A DNA stretch of 64,000 nt from Candidatus Cohnella colombiensis (GTDB lineage: Bacteria > Bacillota > Bacilli > Paenibacillales > Paenibacillaceae): the NCBI GenBank assembly GCA_029203125.1, contig CP119317.1, positions 868,001 to 932,000 on the forward strand, in the 5' to 3' direction. The number at the start of each line of letters is the position of its first letter. Position 1 is the first letter of the stretch. Shown here piece by piece: positions 44,677-55,700 of this stretch. The notes beneath the pieces are model-generated. The model made no database searches. It saw nothing but the letters and a program-made list of their open reading frames with translations, and had not been told where the DNA came from. A program made the position numbers and the translations under genes.

Positions 44677-45738
44677 ATGATCGTAATTACATCCCCACAT
44701 ATTTCGGAAGATAGATTGAATGCGATTGTTACTCATATTGAGCAGAGTGGTGTGCAAGCGCATGTATCCCGAGGTGTAGATCGTACAGTCATTGGGATTA
44801 TTGGGAAGGCTGAGCCTTCACTTTCAGAGCATATCCGATCGATGCAAGGTGTTGAGAATGTTATTAAAATTTCTAAATCTTACAAGCTGGCAAGTCGTGA
44901 CTTCCATCCGGATGATACGATCATCGAAGTGAAAGGTGTAAAGATAGGCGGAGACAATCTCGTTGTAATGGGTGGACCCTGTGCGGTTGAGACACCAGAG
45001 CAGATCGATGAGATCGCTCGTCTGGTGAAAGCTTCAGGAGGTCAAGTGTTGCGAGGTGGCGCATTTAAGCCACGTACAGGTCCGTATAGCTTCCAAGGAA
45101 TCGGGATTGAAGGCTTGAAGTGGATGAAGGATGCCGGAGACAAGTATGGACTGCTGACGATTACAGAAGTAATGGCTCCTGAATTTGTGGATGTGTGTGC
45201 GGAGTACGCTGACATCATGCAGGTTGGGACTCGCAATATGCAAAACTTCGATTTGCTCCGCAAGTTAGGTACGATTAAAAATCCGGTGCTGTTAAAGCGA
45301 GGTTTCAGTTCTACTTACGATGAATGGTTGAACGCAGCAGAATACATTCTCGCAGGAGGTAACCCGAATGTAATGCTCTGCGAACGTGGAATTCGTACAT
45401 TCGAGACTTACACACGTAACACCTTTGATTTAACTGCTATCCCTGTTATTCAGCAGTTGTCTCACTTACCGGTCATTGCCGATCCTAGTCATGCTACAGG
45501 ACGTCGTGAGCTCGTAGAGACGATGACGAAAGCGTCGCTTGCTGCTGGAGCGAATGGCCTCATTATCGAGATGCATACCGATCCAGATAATTCAGCAACA
45601 GGTGATGGAGTACAATCATTGTTCCCAGACCAATTCGCGAACTTGCTGAAAGAGCTTGAGCAGCTAGCCCCACTACTCGGTAAAAAGTTCGATACAGTAA
45701 AAGAACCAGCGGAATCATTCAAAACATGGATTAAATAA
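44677..45738 (+). CDS. aroF: DAHP synthase with N-terminal ACT-like domain
   Basis: 353 residues from ATG 44677 (AGGAG 10 nt upstream; the in-frame GTG 44668 is too close to it). An N-terminal about 70-residue ferredoxin/ACT-like regulatory part (MIVITSPHISEDRL) precedes the type I-beta barrel: GGPCAVETPEQ, RGGAFKPRTGPYSFQG, MQVGTRNMQN, KRGFSST and ADPSHATGRRELV. First step of aromatic amino acid synthesis, feedback-controlled through the N-terminal domain in relatives. Confidence 0.92.
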   Translation: MIVITSPHISEDRLNAIVTHIEQSGVQAHVSRGVDRTVIGIIGKAEPSLSEHIRSMQGVENVIKISKSYKLASRDFHPDDTIIEVKGVKIGGDNLVVMGGPCAVETPEQIDEIARLVKASGGQVLRGGAFKPRTGPYSFQGIGIEGLKWMKDAGDKYGLLTITEVMAPEFVDVCAEYADIMQVGTRNMQNFDLLRKLGTIKNPVLLKRGFSSTYDEWLNAAEYILAGGNPNVMLCERGIRTFETYTRNTFDLTAIPVIQQLSHLPVIADPSHATGRRELVETMTKASLAAGANGLIIEMHTDPDNSATGDGVQSLFPDQFANLLKELEQLAPLLGKKFDTVKEPAESFKTWIK

Positions 45739-45751
45739 ACGAACGTTAAAG

Positions 45752-45793
45752 AAGCTGTTCCACGAGTGAATCACTTGTGGGCAGCTTTTTTGT
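45752..45793 (+). terminator. terminator of aroF
   Basis: AAGCTG ... CAGCTT outer stem with inner CCACGAGTGA / TCACTTGTGG, followed by six T. Confidence 0.9.
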
Positions 45794-45880
45794 GTGAACC
45801 TCAGAAGGGATATATTGCTCTATCACTACAGCGCCGATAGAGCTTTATTTTTGAACATTACGTGAAACTTTGCCAGCACG

Positions 45881-45897
45881 TGTTAGCTATGCTCACA
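45881..45897 (+). promoter_or_regulatory. GlnR/TnrA-type nitrogen box upstream of glnA
   Basis: TGTTAGCTATGCTCACA fits the consensus TGTNA-N7-TNACA exactly. It ends 28 bp before the -35 of the glnA promoter. Which of GlnR or TnrA binds cannot be told here. Confidence 0.75.
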
Positions 45898-45925
45898 CAA
45901 TTCTAAAAAATACCTGACATGACTA

Positions 45926-45954
45926 TTGACGCTCCATATTTCGAGTTTTATAAT
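45926..45954 (+). promoter_or_regulatory. glnA promoter
   Basis: TTGACG at 45926-45931 and TATAAT at 45949-45954, 17-bp spacer. The start would be near 45961, so a 7-bp hairpin GTTCAAG-CGAAA-CTTGAAC (45966-45984) would lie at the very 5' end of the mRNA. Confidence 0.85.
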
Positions 45955-46034
45955 TACGTCATTAAGTTCAAGCGAAACTTGAACATTGCCAGTAGCTTGG
46001 ACTCATATTGTTCGGAAATAGGGAGGAAATTAAC

Positions 46035-47459
46035 ATGTCAGCACAACAAGTATTAGATTTAATTAAGGAAAAGGACATCGAGTTCGTCGATTTTCGTTTT
46101 ACTGATCTTCTAGGTCGTGCTCATCACATTACTATTCCTGCTACTGAAGTTGAAGCAGATACATTCGTAAACGGAGTAGCTTTTGACGGTTCTTCCATTC
46201 AAGGCTTCCGTGGGATCGAAGAATCAGATATGGTTATGATGCCTGATACGGAATCGGTTTATGTAGATCCATTTACCGCACACGCAACGTTGATCGTAAT
46301 TTGTAATATTCATACACCGGACGGCGCTCGTTATGACCGTGACCCGCGCTCAATCGCTCACAAAGCTGAAGAGTATCTGCAAAAATCCGGCGTAGGAACA
46401 ACAGCATTTTTTGCGCCTGAGTCCGAGTTTTTCATTTTTGATGATGTTCGTTATGAAAGCACGATGAATTCATCTTCGTTCTTCGTTGATTCCGAGGAAG
46501 CTGCTTGGAACACGAACCGCAAAGAAGAAGGCGGCAATCTCGGCTTTAAGATTGGCGTTAAAGGTGGCTACGTTCCCGTTCAACCGGTTGATTCACAACA
46601 AGATATTCGTAGCGAAATGGTTCGTTTAATGCAAGATACGGGTCTTCGCGTTGAGCGTCACCACCACGAAGTCGCAACGGCAGGTCAAGCTGAGATCAAC
46701 TTCCGCTTCGACACGCTTACAAAAAGTGCAGACAACTTGATGAAATATAAATATATCGTTCATAACGTTGCACAACAATATGGTAAATCTGCTACGTTTA
46801 TGCCTAAACCTCTCTTCGGAGATAACGGTAGCGGCATGCACGTTCACCAATCCATCTTTGAAGATGGCAACCCGCTGTTCTATGAAAAAGGTGGATATGC
46901 CAACCTTAGCCCCATGGCATTGCACTACATCGGCGGTATTCTGCACCATGCACCAGCGTTGATCGCTCTTACGAACCCGTCGACGAACTCGTTCAAACGT
47001 CTCGTTCCAGGTTACGAAGCGCCTGTTAACCTCGTGTTCTCTAAAGGTAATCGTTCTGCTGCGGTTCGTATCCCAGTAGCTGCTGTTACACCTAAGGGCT
47101 GTCGTATCGAATTCCGTACACCGGATTCGACAGCTAATCCATACCTTGCATTCGCAGCGATGCTGCTTGCTGGTTTGGACGGCATTAAGCGTAAAATTGA
47201 TCCATCTGCACTTGGCTATGGACCATTCGATACGAACATTTATGAGCTTTCCGATGAGCAAAAGAAAGAAATTCGCAGCGTTCCAGGTACTTTGGACGAA
47301 GCGCTTGATGCACTAGAAGCTGATTGTGCATTCTTGACAGATAGTGGCGTATTCTCTCAAGAATTTATCGACAACTATGTTGGTGTGAAGCGTGCGGAAG
47401 CGAAAGCTGTTTCGATTCGTGTTCACCCACACGAGTACGGCCTTTACTACGATTGCTAA
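46035..47459 (+). CDS. glnA: glutamine synthetase, GSI-beta type
   Basis: 474 residues from ATG 46035 (GGGAGGA at 46021). Type I GS with DGSSIQGF, APESEFFIFD, VKGGYVPVQPVD, GSGMHVHQS, NPSTNSFKRLVPGYEAP and RIEFRTPDS. Length, the insertion SSFFVDSEEAAWNTN, and NIYELSDEQ (Tyr403, codon 47241-47243), which aligns with the adenylylated Tyr of enteric NLYDLPPEE, mark it as GSI-beta rather than the feedback-controlled GSI-alpha common in Bacillus. A nitrogen box lies upstream. No glnR or adenylyltransferase gene is in the window. Confidence 0.93.
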   Translation: MSAQQVLDLIKEKDIEFVDFRFTDLLGRAHHITIPATEVEADTFVNGVAFDGSSIQGFRGIEESDMVMMPDTESVYVDPFTAHATLIVICNIHTPDGARYDRDPRSIAHKAEEYLQKSGVGTTAFFAPESEFFIFDDVRYESTMNSSSFFVDSEEAAWNTNRKEEGGNLGFKIGVKGGYVPVQPVDSQQDIRSEMVRLMQDTGLRVERHHHEVATAGQAEINFRFDTLTKSADNLMKYKYIVHNVAQQYGKSATFMPKPLFGDNGSGMHVHQSIFEDGNPLFYEKGGYANLSPMALHYIGGILHHAPALIALTNPSTNSFKRLVPGYEAPVNLVFSKGNRSAAVRIPVAAVTPKGCRIEFRTPDSTANPYLAFAAMLLAGLDGIKRKIDPSALGYGPFDTNIYELSDEQKKEIRSVPGTLDEALDALEADCAFLTDSGVFSQEFIDNYVGVKRAEAKAVSIRVHPHEYGLYYDC

Positions 47460-47477
47460 TCCCTTTTCTTGAGATAG

Positions 47478-47505
47478 AAGCTCCCTCTAACGGGGGGCTT
47501 TTTCC
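47478..47505 (+). terminator. terminator of glnA
   Basis: AAGCTCCCTC / GGGGGGCTT stem followed by five T. Confidence 0.82.
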
Positions 47506-47528
47506 ACATTTGACATCTCAGCTAGTCC

Positions 47529-47558
47529 TTGCTCAGGGGGACACGGCTTTGATATGAT
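47529..47558 (+). promoter_or_regulatory. possible serC promoter
   Basis: TTGCTC at 47529 and TATGAT at 47553-47558, 18-bp spacer, 41 bp before the start. Confidence 0.5.
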
Positions 47559-47598
47559 AGGAATATTATGAATTCAGACAAGGTGGGTATAAGAAAAA

Positions 47599-48693
47599 AT
47601 GGCAAAACGCGCGTACAATTTTAATGCAGGACCTGCGGCATTACCGTTAGCGGTACTTGAAAGAGCAAGAGATCAATTTGTAGAATTCGGCAACAGTGGC
47701 ATGTCATTGATGGAGATGAGCCATCGTGGTGCAATCTATGAGGCAGTACATAATGAAGCTGAAGCGAACCTTCGTGAACTGTATGCCATTCCTGATAACT
47801 ATAAAGTGCTCTTCGTTCAAGGAGGAGCGAGTACGCAATTTGCGATGATTCCGATGAATCTGCTTCGTCCTGGGACAAGCGCTGCATATGTAGCAACAGG
47901 AAGTTGGGCTACTAAGGCAATTGAAGAAGCGAAGCTGTTCGGTGACACGAAGATTGCAGCTTCATCAGAAGCAGATAAATATATGCGAATCCCTGCTATT
48001 AGCGAATTAGATTATAGTGCAGATGCTGCATATGTACATTTAACATCGAATGAAACAATAGAAGGTACACAGTGGGTTGAATACCCGGATACGGGTTCTA
48101 TTCCGCTCGTCGGAGATTTGTCCAGCGACATTTTGTGCCGTCCAATTGATGTATCGAAGTTTGGGTTGATCTATGCAGGTGCACAGAAAAACCTGGGTCC
48201 ATCTGGTGTTACGATCGTTATTATTCGCGAAGATCTGATCGGTAAGCCTGCGCTTTCTGCTGTGCCGACTATGTTACGCTATGATACACATGCGAAGGCA
48301 AGCTCGTTGTATAATACTCCTCCAACCTTCGGGATTTATATGGTAAATGAAGTGTTGAAGTGGGTGAAAGAGCAAGGCGGATTAGCTGCGATGGAAGCGT
48401 TGAATCGTCAAAAAGCGAAGTTGTTATACGATGCAATTGATGGGAGCGGTGGGTTCTACATTGGCTGTGCTCAAACAGAGAGCCGTTCAATCATGAACGT
48501 TACGTTCCGTCTTGGTACTGAAGAGTTAGAGAAGAAATTTGCAAAGGAATCGGAAGCACAAGGTTTTGTTGGTCTTAAGGGACATCGTAGTGTGGGTGGC
48601 CTGAGAGCTTCGATTTATAATGCTGTTCCATTGGAAAGCGTAGAAGCGCTAATAAGCTTTATGAAAGAATTCCAAAGCCGTAACGAAGGCTGA
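47599..48693 (+). CDS. serC: phosphoserine aminotransferase
   Basis: 364 residues. N-terminus AYNFNAGPAALPL is typical; PLP lysine in YAGAQKNLGPSG, phosphate loop FVQGGASTQFAM. Second step of serine synthesis (and pyridoxal in some species). Ends 22 bp before the trmL start. Confidence 0.95.
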   Translation: MAKRAYNFNAGPAALPLAVLERARDQFVEFGNSGMSLMEMSHRGAIYEAVHNEAEANLRELYAIPDNYKVLFVQGGASTQFAMIPMNLLRPGTSAAYVATGSWATKAIEEAKLFGDTKIAASSEADKYMRIPAISELDYSADAAYVHLTSNETIEGTQWVEYPDTGSIPLVGDLSSDILCRPIDVSKFGLIYAGAQKNLGPSGVTIVIIREDLIGKPALSAVPTMLRYDTHAKASSLYNTPPTFGIYMVNEVLKWVKEQGGLAAMEALNRQKAKLLYDAIDGSGGFYIGCAQTESRSIMNVTFRLGTEELEKKFAKESEAQGFVGLKGHRSVGGLRASIYNAVPLESVEALISFMKEFQSRNEG

Positions 48694-48715
48694 TTGTTTG
48701 ATTAAAGGAAAGGGT

Positions 48716-49186
48716 GTGCCCATCACGTCATTTCACATTGTGCTCGTTAACCCGGAAATACCGGCAAATACGGGTAATATTGCACGCACCTGTGCGGCAA
48801 CAGGCGCACATCTTCATCTAGTTAGACCCCTAGGATTTTCAACAGATGATCGTGTCTTGAAGCGTGCAGGTTTAGATTATTGGTATGCTGTTAACATTTC
48901 GTATTATGATTCGTTTGAGGAAGTAAAGGCTACGCATCCTGAGGGTAGATTTTTCTTCGCTTCAACACGGTCCAATAAACCCTATAGCGACTTTCATTAT
49001 CAAGATGGTGATTTCTTTGTCTTCGGGAAAGAGACAGCAGGCTTACCGCAGCAGCTTTTAGATGAACATGCGGATACGTGCCTGCGAATACCGATGACTG
49101 ATAAAGTTCGATCATTAAATTTATCGAACTCTGCTGCGATTTTAATCTATGAAGCGTTACGTCAAAACGATTTTCCAGTTTCCTAA
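48716..49186 (+). CDS. trmL: tRNA (cytidine/uridine-34-2'-O)-methyltransferase
   Basis: 156 residues from GTG 48716 (AAAGGA 6 nt upstream; in-frame TTG 48698 lacks one). SPOUT knot: VLVNPEIPANTGNIARTC at the start, FGKETAGLP in motif 2 and IPMTDKVRSLNLSNSAAI in motif 3. Modifies the wobble base of leucine tRNAs. Confidence 0.92.
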   Translation: MPITSFHIVLVNPEIPANTGNIARTCAATGAHLHLVRPLGFSTDDRVLKRAGLDYWYAVNISYYDSFEEVKATHPEGRFFFASTRSNKPYSDFHYQDGDFFVFGKETAGLPQQLLDEHADTCLRIPMTDKVRSLNLSNSAAILIYEALRQNDFPVS

Positions 49187-49365
49187 ATCGACTGGATTCG
49201 ACAATATTCTGTTTATTATGATATTTAATGTCTGAATTTGCATTATTTTAAGCAAAAAATCATAATGAGCAGGATAACGAAGAGTAATATCGAACGCATA
49301 TAAGGTGGCTAAATAAATCTCTCAAGTTTACTAGCTAGAATAGACATACGAATGGAGGAATAGCA

Positions 49366-49608
49366 TTGAAGCCAGCTGGTGTAGTTCGTAAGGTTGACCA
49401 ACTCGGACGGATCGTATTGCCAAAGTCTTTGCGTAAAAGATATCAAATGAATGAAGGGGATCCTGTTGAGATATTAGTTCAAGGTGATCATATCATTCTT
49501 GAGCGTTATCGTCCCCGTTGTGTGTTTTGCTCTTCGATGGAAGGCGTCGGAGAATTTAAGGAGCGTTATGTTTGCGCATCCTGCTTGAAAGACATGCATG
49601 GTCTGTAA
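49366..49608 (+). CDS. AbrB-family transition regulator with C-terminal Cys pairs
   Basis: 80 residues from TTG 49366 (GGAGG upstream). AbrB swapped-hairpin domain: VVRKVDQLGRIVLPKSLRK and GDPVEILVQGDHIILERY. The C-terminal CVFC...CASC (about 15 residues apart) resembles the zinc-ribbon-like tail seen in some AbrB paralogues. Resembles AbrB/Abh rather than SpoVT in length; target genes unknown. Confidence 0.82.
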   Translation: MKPAGVVRKVDQLGRIVLPKSLRKRYQMNEGDPVEILVQGDHIILERYRPRCVFCSSMEGVGEFKERYVCASCLKDMHGL

Positions 49609-49627
49609 CACAAATAACTAACAATGA

Positions 49628-49657
49628 AAATCGTCTCGCATGCGAGCGGTTTTTTTT
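49628..49657 (+). terminator. terminator of the abrB-like gene
   Basis: CGTCTCGCATGCGAGCGG stem around a TCGCATGCGA palindrome, followed by eight T. Confidence 0.85.
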
Positions 49658-49729
49658 GTTTATGGATGAATGTAAATCATCTATTATCCTTGCCTTATTT
49701 GCAAACTCTTACGTCAATTGTGAGAAATA

Positions 49730-49760
49730 AAGGAGTCTGATCCATAAGATCAGACTCCTT
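49730..49760 (-). terminator. terminator of the large secreted-protein gene
   Basis: AAGGAGTCTGATC / GATCAGACTCCTT perfect stem; on the minus strand it is followed by TATTT. Confidence 0.82.
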
Positions 49761-49784
49761 CTGAGTTTTCCGAATTGTAGGGGC

Positions 49785-52700
49785 TTAGGGATTCGTTTTC
49801 TTAAAATAAAGTTGGGCGGTTCCGTAGCGCCCTGAATATTCCGGAATCCCATTCATTTCTACAATTTCTTCTACTGCATCTTTCGATGTAACGGTACCTG
49901 TTTCGGGATCATATTTTGCAAAGTGGAATATTTGTCCATTTGATCCAAAGGCCAATACAGTTGCTTCATTCAGATCAAATGTTTGTGTATAACCTGCTAT
50001 GTCTAGCCTTAAAATAACCTCTTCTTGAGTCGGATATATCGGTGCAGTGTAATCGTTATTAAACCAATACCATGTGTATTGAGGTATGTCTAGCACAAAG
50101 CCCAAACAATTGTATCGCGCATCAGCTGGTGCTATGATACGTGGCATCGGTAAATTAGTGACAATGGATTTAAAATCATTGATATCCCTGATCGCGACAT
50201 ACACTTGTTTGCGGATATATCTGATGGTATCGTTCTTTGGATAAATTTTTACCTCGAACGAATGGAATGCGCCATTTATCGGTTTTCCGTTTAATGCTGC
50301 TGCTTCTGCTTCTGTCGTGGACATCTTTACGCCTAGTCCTCGATCCGTAACATCCGGTTTCCATACAGCGATGAATTCGTTGTCCGATATTTTTTCAAGC
50401 TGTATGGTTTTGCCATTATATGTGGCGGTAGCCGAATTAATCGGATGATCGTACGACGTAACATGAATTTTTATTTTACCGCTTGAGTTTACAAATCTTA
50501 CATTTTTCACTTGCTCCTCTACGGAAGGATCATTTGTATCGGTATCAAAATCAAAATAAAGATCTGAAACTGATTTATGAATATAGGCCAGCGAGTAGAG
50601 CTTGTGTGGATTCGTTATCTCCCCTGCAGGCAAATCGCACAGATTACCGGTCGATATGGCAATGTCATCCTCTTTGAGCAATTGAAGATTGACAGCATGC
50701 CAGCATACAGGAGTGGATATCGTTTGTCCGCTATCCAGTGTAATTTTCACTGTTTTAGGCAAATCGTATTCACTCATGATCTCGTTGAATTGTTGGACAG
50801 AAACGACTTTATGTGGAGTCACTTCCGGTTCTTCTACAGGACTGCCGTTAGTCATATAGGTTTCTGCGAACACATAACCTTGAGTCGAAAATTTAACGCC
50901 CGTTGGTAAATCGCATAATACACCTACAACAGTAAACTGTCCTACAGGAGGGATACTTCCTCTAATCCAACAAACATTGGTTCGTATCGTAGTGCCATTA
51001 CTGAGTTGGACGCTGACCTGAGAAGGCAGGTCTTCGTATGGAATTACTTCATTAAATTGTTGTACGTTTGTAATGGTTATTGGATGAATATAGGCGACGG
51101 CAACTTTGTTATATTGGTTATAGACTCGCTCATTGCCACAAGGCACCCCAACTTTGTAATTACCATCGGTCGGTCCATCATACCAGCATATATTAACAGC
51201 GATTGTACTTTGTTGGCTAAACCTTGTAACTGTTGCTTGTACTTGAGCAGGTAATTGTTCACCGGCAAAGAGATCTACAGGTTCCAAGGAAATGATTTTA
51301 TACCCGTCCCACTCATAAGGCCACCCAGGAGGATTTGGTTGGCTGTATATATCTCTGATGGTAGCTTCACTGCCGTTCTCAAATCCGATCTCGGGACTAT
51401 TAATGATGTAGTTATTGACTCCATTCGGTAAATTGAAGGTCCCATATATTCTATCTTTCGTAAAATTCCAAAGCACATCTAGTTCCATCATATTTCCATT
51501 ATCCAACTGCACGTCAACTTTACGTGGCAATTGGAATCCGTTAATGAGTTCAATAGATTTCTGAGGAATGCTTAAGATGTTTTTTACACTAGGATGGGCC
51601 CAGACTTCTACATACAAAGATACTATTGCTACAGAATTGTATCTAATGTTATTTGGCAAATTTATAAAATCTGCATCAAAGAAAAAAGATTGATATTCCA
51701 ATCTATCCGGTGAATAGGTATTCCAGTAATAGCTCTGCTGCTGATCCCGCCATTGGACATCTAGATTAATTTTGCTACCATCATCCAAAATCGCTTCAAA
51801 GGTTGAAGGCAAACCGAAGGCTTCCAGATTCTTTGGTGTACCATTTGGCTTTTGAATGCTCTGATGCACATAGCCTACGATATCTCTATAGTATCCTTTT
51901 ACTTTAACGGAGGCTTTGACTGTCACTCTATTACTATTGTAAATACCTTCAGGGAGATTCGTCAGAGAGCCCATAATCGTTAAATATTGTTCGGATATTT
52001 TCTCGGGATTATATTCTTGTTTGACGTAGTATCCGAAGTTTTCTGACATGTCCCAACTGACATCAACATTTATTTTACTGTTATCGGATAATGTCACTTC
52101 TACTTGTTGAGGCAGACCGAAGCCCTCTACTGTCGCAGGGACGCCGTGCTCAACTACAGTGTACAAAGTAATGGGATCACTGCTAGTAATATGTCTATTG
52201 GTCGGGTCGGCCGTGACATGAATATAAGCACTAGCTTTGTAGAAGTCGTATACATTTATTATTCCAGCTGGGAGATTGGTTACCGTGCCATATACCCAAA
52301 AATACTGCTCGAGTCTGAAGCTCGTGTCATACTCTGCAGCTCCCACATTCCAATTTACGTCCAGCATCACCTTACTGTTATCATCTAATAAAGCTTCTAC
52401 TTGTGCTGGCAATTCCAGTCCTTCAACTGTCTTAGTTGCACCATGATTTACTGTCCGGTTAACGTTTGAATAACGCGTAATGTATCTATCTTTCACTGTG
52501 ACATATGCACTTACGCTATAACTGTAGCTATTATAGATGCCTTCAGGAAGATTAACAAAATTGCCTGTGACCCAGAAGCTTTGCGTTGTGGTTGATTGGG
52601 GATTGTAACTCACCCAATCCAATCTCCAATTGACATCAACACTGATCCTGCTTCCATTGGACAAAGAGACCTCAATTTGGTCTGGCAATCCCAGTCCTGC

Positions 52701-55700
52701 AGCTGTTTTAGGTACACCTGTAGCAACCTGGCTCGTGATTGATGCTGGGTAACTATTAATTTCGATATTATTCGGGTTTGCTGCAACTTCTATTTGAGCA
52801 TTAGCACTCATTCTTCTACCATTCGTAACACCAGCTGGAAGATCATTAAATTGGCCCGATACGTAAACCCATTGTGCGGTACGAATCGAGGGATCGTAAG
52901 TAACCCTATCTAGTTCCCAAGAAACAGGAAGACTCACTTGTTGACCATTGTACAATTTCACAGTTATTTGCTCCGGCAATCCAAGACCTTGAGTTGTCTT
53001 TGGTGCTCCATGAGCGGCTTTAAGTACGAGGTAGGGTACTTCTTTGATGTCCGATTGTTCATAAGCAAAAATACTTGTGCGAATGTAGAAGCCAGGATTA
53101 ATCACATCTGTAGGAAGGTTGGCAAGGGTCCCCGTAACTTGGTAGTACATGTCTTTTTGGACGATTTCCCATGAAATTACTGTCGTAATCGTACTGTTAT
53201 TACCCAACTTCACTTGAGCTTGAGAAGGTAGTCCTATTGATTCAGGGGTTGGATTCGGATGCTTCTCAACTTCATACGGCGTAGATACATATAGAATAGA
53301 TTGTATAATGTTCGATGAATCCGATTGGGATGCGAGCGTAATGGATGCAACTAATCCAAGATTTTTACTGTTCGTGTAGGTTATGCTTTTACCGTCTTGT
53401 TGTGTAGAAGGATTTTCATCGATTGGAAGTTCAATATTACCCGTTATGGTAAAAGAATGTGCGTTATTGTTTGTTGGAATGGGGAAGTTTGACAGATCCC
53501 ACCACACATAAACGGAATGTCTGCTATGATCATCCATCATGACTTCTACTTTATTCGGTAACAGACTATAAAGGTCATACTTTTCTGCCGAGTGTGCCAA
53601 AGTCAATGGCGGGATGACTGTAATGATTTCTTTAATATCGAGAATTGCGTTTGTTCGAACGTTAATAGAGGCGATCAAACCTTGGCTATTCGTTACTCCG
53701 GACGGAAGGTTAATTAACTGTCCTGTGATGACGAAAGGCTTGTTGAGCGCAATGAGGTCGTCGTAACCTTCGTTTCTCAATTCCCATGCAACTTCAACTT
53801 GAATAGAGTTACCGTCTGAAAGGGTAGCATCGATTTGAACAGGTAGTGGAAGTGGGCTACCGAGCTTACCGATAATAGATCCGTTGCTCGCGACTTCTAT
53901 AATGTCTTTGCTTGTCGAGGTAGGTGGGGTAATGGTGAAACGCATCGCATCGACTTCGAAGCTACCCGATCCGTTTGCTGAAGTAGACCTCAATATGGCG
54001 TACACCATCGCCTTCGCTGCTTTAGGTGGAGTTTTCCCGTTCTTATTCAAGGTGATAAAATTACCAGAAACGGTGGAGGTTTCGACGAACCCTGCTCCGA
54101 TATTCGCATTGTTAGCATCAAGAAAATCGACCCAGAGCTGAACTTTCGCTCCTGTCAGGTGATTGACTTTGAAACGTCCGTTTAAATTGTACTCGCTGTC
54201 AGCGGCAACAGCGATCGTCTGGGAGATCCAAACACCCTTCCCGCTGGGCATTGCTGAGCCAGAAACCTGTTGCGCGCGTTGAATGGTTGCATCTCCAGTA
54301 TCGACTACTTGGAAAGAACCCGTGGTGCCAGATTGAACAGTTTTCGACCAAAAATCCGCCACAGTGGCATTTCCGGTTACGCTTTCGAAATCGCTATTTC
54401 TTAACAGGTTGCGATCCTCAGTCATGATGACATCAACAACTGCGCTTGAAGAGACATTACCCGCCGCATCCTTAGCTTGGACGGAGAAGGTATATGAGGT
54501 ACCAGGCACTAAACCGTAAACCGAATAGAACGTCTCTGGCGTGCTTCCGATCCATTCGTTGCCGTTATAGATGTCGTATGCGGCAACGCCTAGATTATCC
54601 GTTGAAGCACTCCACGACAATCCGGCGTTCGTACCCCCATTATGAGATACGATCAAGCTTAACGGGGTGCTTGGTGGTTGCGTATCAATCAATGTGAAAC
54701 GCAACGCATCGACCTCGAAGCTGCCCGATCCGTTTGCTGAAGTAGACCTCAATATGGCGTACACCATCGCCTTCGCTGCTTTAGGTGGAGTGATCCCGTT
54801 CTTATTCAAGGTGATAAAATTACCAGAAACGGTGGAGGTTTCGACGAAACCCGCTCCGATATTCGCATTGTTAGCATCAAGAAAATCGACCCAGAGCTGA
54901 ACTTTCGCTCCTGTTAGGTGATTGACTTTGAAACGTCCGTTTAAATTGTACTCGCTGTCAGCGGCAACAGCGATCGTTTGGGAGATCCAAACACCCTTCC
55001 CGCTGGGCATCGCCGTCCCAGAAACCTGCTGTGTGCGTTGAAGGGTAGCATCTCCAGTATCGACCACTTGGAAAGAACCTGTGGTGCCAGATTGTACCGT
55101 CTTCGTCCAATGATCTGCCACAGTGGCATTTCCGGTTACACTTTCGAAATCGCTATTTCTTAACAGGTTGCGATCCTCAGTCATGATGACATCAACATTT
55201 GCTCTTGAAGAGACATTACCCGCCGCATCCTTAGCTTGGACGGAGAAGGTGTAAGAGGTACCAGGCACTAAGCCGTAAACCGAATAGAAGGTGTCTGGCG
55301 TGCTTCCGATCCATTCGTTGCCGTTATAGATGTCGTATGCGGCAACGCCTAGATTATCCGTTGAAGCACTCCACGACAATCCGACGTTCGTACCCCCATT
55401 ATGAGATACGGCCAAGCTTAACGGGGCGGTTGGTGGTTGCGTATCAATCAATGTGAAACGCATAGCATCAACTTCGAAGCTGCCCGATCCGTTTGCTGAA
55501 GTAGACCGCAATATGGCGTACACCATCGCTTTCGCTGCTTTAGGTGGAGTTATCCCGTTCTTATTCAAGGTGATAAAATCACCAGAAACGGTGGTGGTGT
55601 CGACGAACCCCGCTCCGATATACGCATTGTTAGTATCAAGAAAATCAACCCAGAGCTGAACTTTCGCTCCTTCTAAGTTAATGACCCTGAATTGTCCACT

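Noticed and set aside
46626..47261. 211-codon minus-strand frame inside glnA
   Set aside because: Antisense shadow of a highly conserved gene, no RBS and no recognisable domain.
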